Assembly (NCBI GenBank): GCA_026770585.1
Contig: MU647132.1
Location: forward strand, 142,455 to 156,709
Length of the DNA: 14,255 nt
Origin: Baffinella frigidus
Lineage: Eukaryota > Cryptophyceae > Cryptomonadales > Baffinellaceae
Direction of reading: 5' to 3'
Program-made: the position numbers and the translations under genes
Shown here: positions 1-11,604 of the stretch, in pieces
Layout of the letters: every line of letters starts with the position of its first letter
How positions within the stretch are numbered: position 1 is the stretch's first letter
Notes under the pieces: model-generated
Told to the model about the DNA's origin: nothing
Databases searched by the model: none
What the model saw: the letters and a program-made list of their open reading frames with translations, nothing else

Positions 1-143
1 CCCGTTAGCACACGGTACGGATAAGGCGAGGGCGGTTAGCGCACGGCACGGATAAGGCGAGGGCGGTTAGCATACGGTACGGATAACGCGAGCCCGGTTA
101 GCACACGGTACGGATAATGCGAGGGCGGTTAGCACACGGTACT
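1..143. repeat. 31-bp tandem repeat, about 4.5 copies
   Basis: The core GGTTAGCACACGGTACGGAT recurs at exact 31-base steps (GTTAG at 4, 35, 66, 97 and 128) with a few substitutions. Partial copies recur at about 331-350 and 537-552. On the minus strand the unit holds GTACCGTGTGCTAACC, close to the donor motifs of this gene, so it may be a donor-edge array like those after exons 16 and 23. Inference only. Confidence 0.85.
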
Positions 144-156
144 AAAAACTCTCGAA

Positions 157-270
157 TTAATCATTAGTGCCAGGAAAGTATCGACCCACTGGCGAAGTAC
201 TAAGAACATATCTAACGAATCCCGTTCGTCTGGGAGAGGTCTTGGCCGCGACCGCTTCCAGGTCCAGAAC
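157..270 (-). CDS. Exon 29: possible last exon, strands E-F of repeat R8
   Basis: Residues 802-838 and stop TAA at 157-159. It begins VLDLEAVAAKTSPRRTG and ends YVLSTSPVGRYFPGTND. RTGFVRYVLSTSPVGRYF resembles GTYTVSYTPTxAGxY. The acceptor is CCCTAAACCAG|GTT, phase 0. The frame stops before a closing SPF strand, so either the protein ends with a broken repeat, a donor was missed (for example GTCGAT near 185), or the copy has decayed. The 31-bp repeats beyond it carry GTGCTAACC, which resembles donors elsewhere in the gene. Confidence 0.55.
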   Translation of the reverse strand, partial: VLDLEAVAAKTSPRRTGFVRYVLSTSPVGRYFPGTND

Positions 271-3200
271 CTGGTTTAGGGTTTAGGGTTTAGGGGGTAG
301 GGTCCAGGTTTGGGATACGGGGAGGGATACGAAGAGGGTGGTTAGCACGGTGCTAAGAAATTCTCACCGGACGGTATTGAACTACCATAGGCCCTACTGC
401 TCCTCGCCGAGGGCAAACGGTGCGTAGTTCGTGAGTTGATCACTTTCCAATAGGACTAGGACCGCTTACAGACACTTTAAGAGGTTAATACAGAAGAAGA
501 AGCTACCACTCGAGGCAGGGCGAGAACCTGTATAACGAGAGGGCGGTTAGCACATGGGTTTTGGGTAGGGGTTTGGGGGTGTAGGGGAATGGTGTGCCCA
601 AGTGACCTGGCGGAGGCTGTCGCGGAGCTGGAACGCAAATGGTGTCGAGAAGTCCACTCCGACCCTGGTTTGGGGTTTAGGGTTTGGGGTTTGGGGTTTA
701 GGGTTTGGGGTTTGGGGTTTGGGGTTTGGGGGTTTCGGGCTTCGGGTTTGGGGTTTCGAAAGGGGTTTAGGTGTTTCGGGTTTCGGGTTTCGGGTTTCGG
801 GTTTTGGGTTTAGGATTCAAAATGATTTGCAGTGGCCACCGGGGTTGAGGGGTTTCGGGTTTCGGGGTTTGGATTCAGAATGACGACCTGTTGCCGAAGC
901 GGTCGCGCGTCTGGAGCGCGAACGTCGCCGCGTTCTGGTGTTCGCGGTTGGGGGTTAGGGTGGCGTGGTTCGGGCGGCGTGTTTCGGGTTTCGGGTTTAG
1001 GGTGGCGTCCTGGTGTTCGGGTGGGGGTTCAGGGTTTCGGGTTTCGGGTGGCGGGCTTCGGGGTTCGAGGCTCGGGTTCGGGGTAAAGGTTTGGGGTGTC
1101 GGGGGTTGTGTGAGAGTTTGGGGTTTGGGGTTTGGGGTTTTGTGGTAGGGTTTGGGGTTCGGATTTCGTGTCAGGGTTTGGAGTTTGGGGTGTGGGGTTT
1201 CGTGTCAGGGTTTCAGGTCTGGGATCTGGTTTGGAGGTTAGGTGTTGTGTTAAGGTTCCGGGCTCCGGGCGTACCCCAGCGGTCGCGAGCGAAAGCGCAT
1301 CCCCCACACCCGCGAACACCCCCTCCGCCGAGAAAGTCAATGGCTCCAACTCGAAGGCGACAACCCCGCCCGTAAGAACCCCGCCCCCGTCCAGCCTGCA
1401 TTAGGGTGTGGGGTTTAGGGTTCAAGATTTAGGGTTGGGAGTTTCCGGTTCAGGGTTTCGGGTTTCGGGGTTCAATTTACATTTTTTTCCTGTTTTGGGT
1501 TTCGAGTTTCGAGTTTCGGGTTTCGCGGGTTTCGGGTTTCGAGTTTTTTCCTGTTTCGGTTTTCGAGTTTCGAGTCTCGGGTGTACCGAATGTCCACGGT
1601 ATACTCCCCCGAGCGCGTCCCAGCCGCAGACAGCTGGAACGCCCCGTCTGAGCGCCGCGCCAACCCCATTCGGATTACGCCGCCGTTCACCGTTAGTGCC
1701 CCGGAGACCTGGTGTGTGGTGTGGGATTCAGCAGCAGGCAGCTGAGATGCCCCGTCTGAGCGCCGTGCCAAGCCCATTGGGATCGCACCGCCGTTGGCCG
1801 TGAGTACCCCAGCCACCTGGTGTAGGTGTGTAGTTCAGCAGCAGTCAGCTGGAGTACCCCGGCGACCTGGTGTGTGGTGTGTGGTGTGGGATTCAGCAGC
1901 AGGCAGCTGGGATGCCCCGTCTGAGCGCCGCGCAAAGCCCATTGGGATTGCGCCGCCGTTGGCCGTGAGTACCCCAGACACCTAGGTTGGGGTTTCGGGT
2001 TTCGGGTTTCTGATTTCGGGTTTCGGGTTTCGGGTCTTCAGGACCGTGCCGGGAGTACCCCGGCGACCTGTTGTGTTGTTTGGGGTTTGGGGTTCAGGTT
2101 CTGGGATATAGGGCACCGTCTTTGGGGGTTCAGGGGGTTTAGGGTTTTATAGTGTAGGGGTTAATGGGGTTTAGGGGTTTGGGGGTTTCAATACCAGCGC
2201 GGAGTGGATGATGAGAGCATCATTAGGTCTAGGGTTTGGGTTTTACAGAGTGGGCCCGTTAGGGTGTATGATTCGGAGTGGGATCATTAGGGTGTATGGT
2301 TCGGAGTTGGATCATGCGGGTTTAGGGGTTAGTGTTTAGTGTTTAGTGTTTAGTGTTTAGTGTTTAGTGTTTAGTGTTTAGTGTTTAGTGTTTATTGTTG
2401 AGTGTTTAGGGTTTGGGGTTTGGGGTTTAGGGGTTACCGAGTGGGAGGCAGTGAGCATCTTCGCGTTGCCGTACTCGTCCCGGAGCACCACCCTCGCCAG
2501 GAGGTCCTGGACGACGACGCCGCATATCCCAAAGGAAAAGCGGCACGGATACAGTGTCTCCCACTCGATAGTGGACGTCGCTGCGCGGACGTCTTTCGCG
2601 AGGACCGAGATTGCGAAGGGTGAGGCTGCGACGCGGGAGCCTTTCCACCTTTGAGGTGTGGGTTTAGGGTTCAGATCGAGGTTTAGAGTGAGGGGTTAGA
2701 TCGTGTTGACGGAAAGTAACAGCCTGGGGGTTTAAGGTGAAGTGTTTAGTGTTTATGATTCGCCGTGACGGAGGTTGCGAATGTCGAGGCTGCGACGCGG
2801 GAGCCTTTCCACCTTTTGAGGTGGGGGGTTTCATCCGGGAACAAGTATTTTTCTTTTAAAAATCTGCATGAAAGTTACTACACAACTGCTTCGGGACGTG
2901 ACCTATGTGTAGTAACTTTCCTTGCCAGGTTTTTAAAAGAAAAATACTTGTTCCCGGATTAGGTTAGGGTTTGGTTTGGGGCTAGCCTTTGAGGTTTTGA
3001 CGACTGACGGACTATCCATAAGTTGACAACCCACGGTTCCTAGTTCAAATCTGTCAACTTTGGAGGGTTTCTGACTTTAGGGTTTGGTTTGGGGCTAGCC
3101 TTTGAGGTTTGGCTTTATTTGAGGGTTTTATCGCGTTGGCGGAAAGCAAAGGCTTCGGGTTTAAGGTGAAGGGTTTGGGGTTTGGGGACGGAGATTGCGA

Positions 3201-4808
3201 ACGGGAACGACGCGACACGGGAGCATTTGCACCTTTTGAGGTTTGGGGTGATGGTTTAGATCGCGTTGGCGGCAAGTAGCAGCTTATGGCAAATAACGGC
3301 TTTGGGACCGAGATTGAGAATTGGGAGGCTGCGACGCGCTCGCCTTTCCACCTTTGACGTGTGGGGTTAAGGTTTAGATCGCGTTGACAGAAAAGTAGAG
3401 ACTCAGGGTTTACGGTGAAGGGTTCGGGGTTCATGGTTCAGGGTTTCGGGTTTCGGGTTTGGGGGTTAGGTTTTGGGGGTTGGGGTTTAGGGTCTACTGA
3501 CCGTCGATCGTGAGGCGTTTAGGGGTTACCTGACGTGACGCGTGAGGGGTGTGGGGTTTTAAGTGAAGGGTTTAGGGTTTGGGGCTTACTTGACGTCGAG
3601 CATGCGGGGTTTACAGTTTACAGTTTAGGAATTAGGGAATACGGGGTGAGGTTTGGGGCTTACCTGACATCGAGCGTGACGGGTTTAGGGTTGCGGTTTG
3701 AGGGTGTGCCGTGAAGGGCTTGGGGCTTACTTGACGTCGAGCGTGAGGGGTTTATAATCTGGGGTTCAGGGTTTAGGGGAAAGGGATGGGGTTTGTGGTT
3801 TACTCGACGTCGAGCGTGAGGGGTGTATAGTTGCTGTTTGAGGGTGTGACGTTTGAGGGTGTAAGGGCTTGGGGCTTGTTTGAGGGTGTAAGGGCGTGGG
3901 GCTCACTTGACGTCGAGGGTGAAAGCGCCGGAGCGCGTGATGGTAAAGCCGACCGAGTATGTCCCGTTCTTGTAGTCCACAACCTGAGGTGGAGTTTTGG
4001 GTTTGGGGATTTTGGACGACCTGTCGAAACATCGGTTCAATAATTAGTACCACGAAGCTAAATGGACCGTTCTGCGAATCCCACAGTGTGGTACGTGCGG
4101 TGAGGGGTGGGTCGAATAAAATCGACCGCGTATGCCCCGTTCTTTTACTCCACGCCTTGGTTTAGGGTTTTCGGAATTTTATTTCGGGGTTTAGCGCTCG
4201 GGGGTTTGGGTTGGGGTTTAGCGTTCGGGGGTTTGGGTTGAGGTTTTGGGTTCTGTTCGGGGTTTGGGGTGAAGTCGACGGCGTACGTCCCATTTTTGTA
4301 GTCAACGAGGTGGAGTTTTGGGTTTAGGGGTTTGGGGTTGGGGTGTGAGGATCTATTCAGGGTCTGGGGTTTCGGGTTCAGGGCTTAGGGTTCAAGGATT
4401 AGGGATGAGGGTTCAGGATTTAGGGACGTTTAGGGTTTAGGGTCTAGGGTTTAGAGTTTAGGGTTGAAGGGTTTGACCTGTGGGGCGTACTCCTCGCGAG
4501 TGAGGTCGCCATCCAGCATCATCGATCTGGGTCAGGTTTTGGGGTTTTAGGGTGGTAAGAACGGTTTAATGTGTAGCTCGTAGGGTTTAGGGTACGGAAT
4601 TTAGGGCGCGGGATCTATGGTTCAAGGTTAAGGTTCAGGGTTTTGAGATTTAGAGTTGAGGGTTTAGGGTTTGGGATTTGGGGTTACGTGAAGAAGACGA
4701 GCCAGCCGGAGTCCATGTAGTTTCGGGTTTCGGGTTGAAGGTTCAGGATAGGGTTTGATAGATGATTGCGGGTTGAGGGTTGAGAGTTGAGGGTTGAGGA
4801 TTGAAGGT

Positions 4809-4861
<53 letters not shown>

Positions 4862-7800
4862 GGTTCAAGATTCAGGGTTTCGGGTTCGGGGTTTAGGGTT
4901 ACGTGAAAAAGACGAGCCAGCCGGAGTCCATGTAGTTCTCGAACCTGTCGCGCGCGACCAGCGTGTACCTGGTTTAGGGTTCAAGATTTAAGGTTTGGAC
5001 TTCAGGGTTTAGGGTCTTGGGATCAGGGCTTGGTTTTTCGGTTGGGTTCAGGGTTACGGATTAGAGTTTGGAGTTTGGGGTCCAGGGTTCAGGTTTGACG
5101 TCGTAAGGCTCGTAGACATTTGGAGCCATCTCCACGCTTGAGAGTAATAACGATGAAGCGGAGTTTAGGAGTTAAGGTTACGCTGGATCGGGTAGGGTGC
5201 AGGGTGGTCAGGGTATTCAGGGTGTACAGGGTGTAGGGTGCAGGGTCTAGGAGTTAGGATTTAGGGTTCAGGTTACCGCCCTCGGATCCCGGCGAGAGCG
5301 ACGGAGTTCCCAGTAAGGAACGATTTCTGCACGTCAATGTCCGCTGTGCGCACCTGGATCCGGATTTCGGGTATCAGATTTCGGGTATCAGATTTCGGGT
5401 ATCAGATTTCGGGTATCAGATTTCGGGATCCAAATTTCGGGTATGAGGTTTCGAGTATCAGATTTCGGATTTCGGGTTTCGTCCAAATCTTGCGGGTCAT
5501 TTTTTCCCTCTGGATCTTGCGGGTCAATTCTGACCCGCAGACGCTCACCACTTTAGGGGTTGCGTATCGGGTTTCGGGTTTCGGGTTCAGGGTTCAGGGT
5601 TCAGGGTTCAGGGTTCAGGGTTCAGGGTTTGGGGTTTGGGGTCTTCGGATTTCGGGTGTAGGGTTTTAGATTCAGGGATTGGGTTTAGGGTTGAGGGTGT
5701 AAGGACCGTGAGAGAGAAGGGGCTGCCGCAAATGACACCTTACATCCTATACCTTACACCCTACACGCTACACCCTACACCCTGCACCCTACCTGGTCGT
5801 CACCAAGTGCCACCAGCGTCTTTCCTACCTCTCAACAGGGTTCAGGGTTCAGGGTGTACGGACCTTGAGGGAGAAGGGGCTCCCAAAAATGTTGACCCGC
5901 CCCGTCGTGACCTGGTTTCGGGTTTCGGGTTTAAGGTTTAGATCTGAGGGTTTAGAGTTTGGCGTTGAGTGTTTGGGGTTTAGGGTTTCGGGTTTAGTAT
6001 TTAGTGTTTGATGTTTAGTGTTGAGTGTTCAGTGTTTAGTGTTTAGTGTTTAATGTTGAATGTTTAGTGTGTAGTGTGTAGGTTTCATCGTTCAGGGTTC
6101 AGGGGGCCAAGACATCATAGTTAACTGTACGGTCTAGGGATTCAGACCGTGCGAGAGGCCACGACGGACTTTGACCACGAAGGACTTTGTCGTGAATTGA
6201 GGGTTGAGGATTCAGGGTTTAGAGTTTCGACGTTCAGAGTTCATGGTTTAAAGGTTCAGGATGCAGACCGTGAGAGACGCCACGACGGACTTTGTCGTGT
6301 AGTAGCTGCAGGCGTACGCCCCTGAGGCCTGTTTCAGGATTAAGGGTTTACGGTGTAGGGTTTAGGGTTTAAGGTTTAATGTTTAAGGTTGAGGGTTTGG
6401 GGGTCAGGGTTCAGGGTTTGGGGTTTGGGGTTTAGTGTTCTGGGGTTGGGGTTTAGGGTTCAGGGGCTAGGGGATATGATTTAGGGTTTAGGGGTTAGGG
6501 GTTAGAGTTTACATTTAGGGTTGAGGGTGTGGGGTGTGGGGTTGGGGAATGAACCTGAGGTGCAGCTGACGGCCGAGCAGGGTCGAGCGGAAGAAGGCTG
6601 TCGATGCATGCCCTGTGGTTTGGGGTTTGGGGTTTGGGGTGCGGGTTTTGTGTTTTGTGTTTTGTGTTTTGTGTTTTGTGTTTTGTGTTTTGTGTTTTGT
6701 GTTTTGTGTTTTGTGTTTTGTGTTTTGTGTTTTGTGTTTTGTGTTTGGGGTTCAGTGTTCAGAATTCATGTTTGAGTTGGGGTTTAGTAAGTGACTGGTA
6801 AGGGTTTACTCAGAATTCAGTATGAGATTACTTATTGTTCGGCACCCAGGGTTCAGTGTTAAGTGCTTGGTGATTAGGGGGTTGAGGGGTCACCCGCGGA
6901 CGTGGGAGTTGAAGGATCGGGTTTTGAGATTTAGGGGGTTTAGAGTGTAGGGGTTGTAGGGTGTAGGGGTTGAGGGCTTGGGTTACCCACGGACGTGGGA
7001 GTTGAAGGATCCAGTTTCAGGATTTAGGGGTTTAAGTGTGTAGGAGTTGTAGGGTGTAGGGGTTGAGGGCTTGGCTTACCCGCGGACGTATTCACTAAGG
7101 GATTACTTATAGTTCGGCACCTAGGGCTTAAGGTTTAGTCCTTAGTGTTCAGGAGAATGAGGGGTCACCCGCGGACGTGGGAGTTGAAGGATCGGGTTTC
7201 AGGATTTAGGGGGTTTAGAGTGTAGGGGCTGTAGGGTGTAGGGGTTGAGGGCTTGGGTTGCCCACGGACGTCGGAGTTGAAGGATTCAGTTTCAGGATTT
7301 AGGGGTTTTAGTGTGTGGGGGTTGTGGGGTTGAGGCGTTGAGAGGTTACCCGCGGACGTGGGAGTTGCGGCCGTCGAGGTTGACCTGGTTCCGGGTTTAG
7401 GGTTTAGAGTTCAGGGTCTAGGGTCTAGGGTTTGGGTTCCAGGGTCTAGGGTATAAGGTTTTGGGTTTTGGGTTTTGGGTTTTGGGTTTTGGGTTTTGGG
7501 TTTTGGGTTTGGGGGTTTGGGTTTTGGGTTTTGGGTGTAGACCGTGAATGTGAACCCCCCGACCGAGAGTTGGTTGTCGTACCTGTTTGAGGGTTTAGGG
7601 TGTAGGGTTTAGGACTTGGGACTTAGGTTTTTGGGTTTAGGGTTTAGGGTTTAGGGTTTGGGCTTTGGAGCCGATGAAGAGTGCGTTGTCGTTCCTGTTT
7701 TGTTTTTCGGGGTGGGGTGGGTGTGGGGTTGGGGGGATAGGGGACTTGGCTTGGGGTTCGGGTTCAGGGTTCGGGGTTAGGGTTCAGGGAAAGGTTAGCG

Positions 7801-9266
7801 TTAGGGAAAGCTCCCCCGCAGACGCCTCAATAACCCCCAAGCCCCCCCCCCCCCCAACAAAAAATGACGACCCTGGTATAAACCTGTCAAGTGGTAACGC
7901 TTGATTGTTTTTGTACCAGTCCCTTGCCTTGACGGTGAACGTCGCCAGCCCCCCCGCAGTCGCCTCGATAACCCCACCACCAACACTATAAAACACCGCC
8001 ACAAGTTGACGATGCTGGTTCTAAATTATCAACGTCTGGCATCGTTTGCTTATTTTCGTGGCCAACAGATGCGAACACCGCGCTACCTGTCGGCCGTGTT
8101 GGTATAAATAACGGTCGATTCTAGAGAGCAAGTGTTCATAGACAGGTGCACCTATCTCTCGCCTTGACAGTGAACTTCGCCAGCTCCCCCGCAGTCGCCT
8201 CGATAAACCACCCACCAAAACGATAAAAAAACTAGTTGACGATGCTGTTACTAAGCTGTCAACTATTTTATTTGCTTCACACCCAACAAATGCGACCGCT
8301 CTGTACCTATCTCTCGCCTTGACGGTGAACGTCGCCAGCTCTCCCGCAGTCGCCTCGATAACCCCCAACCCCGCAGCTGTGCTGCTCACCGCCCACGCCT
8401 TCCCAGGTACGACCTGGTGTAGGGTTTGGGACTTGGGGGTTAGGTTTAGAGTTTGGAGTTTAGGGTGGGGTTTGGGGTTTGGGGTTTGGGGTTTAAGGTT
8501 TGGGTTTAGGGTTAGGGTTTTGGGTTGAAGGTTTAAGGTTTGGGGTGTGGGGTGTGGGGTGTGGGGTTCAGGGTGCAGGGTTTAGGGCTTAGGGGTTTTG
8601 GTTTATGGGTTCTGGTTTAGGTTTTACATCCACAGCCACCACGGAGACGTTCGCTCCCTTGTAGTCCAAAACGAGCTTCTGCGTGGTCAGGTTGTAGGGG
8701 TCAGGTTTTGGGGTTGAGTGTTGAGTGTTTGGTTTGAGATTTGGATTTAGTGTTAATGGTTTAGGGTTTAGGGTTTAGGGTATAGGGATTGGGGGGGTTA
8801 GGGTTTAGGGTGTAGGGTTTAGGGTTAAGTGTTTAGGGTCAATAAGGGTTTAGGGTTTAGGGTTTAGGGTTTAGGGTTTAGTGTTTGGGGTTTAGGTTTT
8901 AGGGTTCAGGGTTTAGGGTTTAGGGTTTTCGGACGGACCTGCACGCCGGCGGCCGTCGGGGTGTATGTCCCGAGAATAACATTGTCTCGGAGCTGCTTGA
9001 GGGCTACTGGAGGGTTGTTTGTGATGGACGCGGTGAGGGCGGCGGAGAGTAGCTTCGCCTGGGGTGGGGTTTGGGGTTTGGGGGTCAGGGATGATGAGTG
9101 AGGGGTGAGGGGTGAGGGGTGGGGAAAAAGTGGTGAGGGTTGAGGGTTTGGTGTTTGGCGTTTGGTGTTTGGTGTTTGGTGTTTGGTGTTTGGGTGTTTG
9201 GGTGTTTGGGTGTTTGGGTGTTTGGGGGTTTGAGGGTTGGGGGGTTTGGGAGTTGAGGTTTAGGGT

Positions 9267-9347
<81 letters not shown>

Positions 9348-10684
9348 TGTGTAGGGTTTAGGGTTTCGGGGTTCGGGTTAATGGTGTAGGGCTTCACCTG
9401 GCCGTAGGCGTCTTTGAGGTGGATTCGGAAGGCTGACAGCTCTCCGGCGACCGCGAGGGTGAGGCTCGAGGACTGCACCTACGTTTGGTGTTTTGGGGTT
9501 GGTGTTTAGGGTTTGGAGTGTGGGGGTTGGGGTTTGAGGGTGAGTTTTGGGGGTTGGGATTTGAGGGTGAGGGTTTGGGGGTGAGGTTGTAGGGTTGAGG
9601 GTACAGGGTGTGGGGTTCAGGGCTCAGGAGTTAGGGTTTAGGGTTCATGGGTTTGGGCTGTAGGGTGTAGGGTGTAGGGTGTAGGGTGTAGGGTGTAGGG
9701 TGTAGGGTTCATGGGTTTAAGGTTTAGGGGTTTGAGTTTTGGAGTTAGGGCGTAGGGTTTAGGGTTCAGGGTTTCACCCTCGTCTCCCGCGGGGATGCGA
9801 CTCCCGGAGCAACCTGGTTTGGTGTTTGGTGTTTGGGGTTTGGGGTTTGGGGTTTGGGGCTTCGGGCTTCGGATTTGGGTTTTGAGGTTGAGGGTTAAGT
9901 TTCAGGGGTCGGGGTGTAGGGTTTATGTTGTGGGGTTGGGGGTTTGGGTTTTGGGGTTTGGGGTTTAGTGTTTAGTGTTTAGATTTGGTGTTTGGGGTTA
10001 AGGGTTTTTGGGCGGACCTGTATGCTAGTAGGTTTCCCTTCGCAGAGCAAAAAAAGTTCATGGTTAGATTTAGTGTATGGTTACGACGCTAGATTTAGTG
10101 TTTACGGGTAGGATTGGTATGTATAGGACATACCTGCATGCTCGTCGGGCTCCCTTCGAGGAGCCCTTCACCAAATCCAAGATGTGGCATGTCCATGTTC
10201 AGGCAGTCAACGTTCGTTTCCGGCGCAAAAGACCCCTGGAACTGCATCAGGCGTCATGCTCAATTTGGTGCACTTCGGAGAGAGACGGACCTGCATGTTC
10301 GTAGGACTTCCAGTAAGGAGTACGCCCGTCGACGCATACCGCACTGATATTGAGTACACCCTGGTTGAGGGGTTAGGGATTAGTGTCTAGTGTTTGGGGT
10401 TTGGGATTTGGGGTTTAGGGATGGGGGATTAGGGATTTGGGGTTTAGGGATGGGGGATTAGGGATGAGGGTTTAGGGTTTGGGGTTAAGGGTTGAAAGTT
10501 GAGGGTTGAGGGTTGGTCGATTCAAGGTTTTGGCACAGTAATATAGAGAGAAATTACTAGCAAGGTAGATATACGGCCAACTGGAAAATGGAATTCAAAC
10601 TCCCACGGCCCTCGTTGTCCCGCTAAAATCACCGCGGTGACACGGCGGATCCGAACTAGTTGGTTGTCCATAAAGAACTATGTC

Positions 10685-10725
<41 letters not shown>

Positions 10726-11543
10726 AGGGGGTACCCAGTGCGAGTGACGAAGTAGATGCCGTCCGCCTGTCTATTCACCTTTCGAAGTGTGTCATTCTTC
10801 GGCTGGGGTTTGGTTTTGAGGGGTTTGTGTTGAGGGTTTGGGGTTTACCCGGTGCGAGTGACGAAGTAGACGGGGACGTGTGTGCCGTCCGCCTGGTCCT
10901 TAATCGAGACCCCCACCTGGTTTGAGGTTTGGGGTTTGGGATTTCGAGTGTAGGGTTTTGGGGATAGGGGTTGTGGGTTAGGATTTGGGGTGTGGGGTGT
11001 GGGGTGTGCGGTGCAGGATATAGGGTGTAGGGTGCAGGGTGCAGGGTTCAGGGTTCAGGGTTTAGTTACGGTTTAAGGTTAGGATTGAGTAATGGTTGAG
11101 TTGTTAGGGATTAGTCATTCTTCAGTTAGGGTTCAGTTAAAGTTCAGTTCGGGTTCACTTCGGGTTCAGTTAGAGTTCATTTACAGTCCAGTTAGGGTTG
11201 AGGTGGTGTTCACTTAGGATTCATTTAAGGATCAGTTAGGTTTCACTTAGAGGCGTAGTTAGGCTTCCGTAAGAGTTCCATAAGGGTCCAGTTAGGGTTT
11301 TCGCACCTCCGCGGGTCCAGAAATAGAAACCCCAAACGGCGGCGGCGCCCCAGGCTGGTACACCAAGTCGTTCGCATACACATCCCGCGCCGAAATCCTG
11401 CACGCGTTCAAATTGTCAGCAAAAAGAGGGTCATCTTAGTGCGGGCGCTTCCTGATGAAACACATAAGTCAGCACCAGCGCGTCATGGAGGGAGGGAGGG
11501 AGGGAGAGAGAGAGATGGAGAGAGATGGAGAGAGATGGAGAGA

Positions 11544-11604
<61 letters not shown>

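Larger units (their letters stand above)
2649..3906 (-). repeat. Intron 23 with exon-edge copies from both flanking exons
   Basis: The largest intron (1258 bases). Near exon 24 are three copies of its 5' edge (about 2766-2812, 3188-3232, 3308-3351), read as SRVAASTFATSV, SRVASFPFAISV and ERVAASQFSISV, each with an AG acceptor and followed by a repeated TAGATCGCGTTGGCGGAAAG block. Near exon 23 are six copies of its 3' edge, each ending at a GT. A 127-bp foldback element and a roughly 117-bp duplication (2961-3113) lie between. Confidence 0.82.

Noticed and set aside
1-143. CRISPR array
   Set aside because: A contiguous 31-bp tandem repeat with no spacers, in eukaryotic sequence.
589-1425. Plus-strand open frames with GFRVWGLGF / FRVSGFGFRV peptides
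   Set aside because: They are translations of TTTCGGG/TTTGGGG satellite in all frames. The filamin exons on the other strand explain the non-repeat parts.
5095-5165. Extra exon VEMAPNVYEPYDVK
   Set aside because: No good acceptor, and exons 20 and 21 join in phase and in domain order without it.
6521-6801. Plus-strand frame with VLCFVFC repeats, membrane-like
   Set aside because: Pure translation of the TTTTGTG satellite. The unique part is exon 17 on the minus strand.
10171-10290. Extra exon in the unique stretch between exon 9 and its copy
   Set aside because: No family motif, and a stop occurs in the frame continuing from exon 9. Treated as intron.
10077-10390. Three overlapping plus-strand frames of 68-77 codons
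   Set aside because: No family motif, and they overlap exon 9 and its donor copies, which read clearly on minus.
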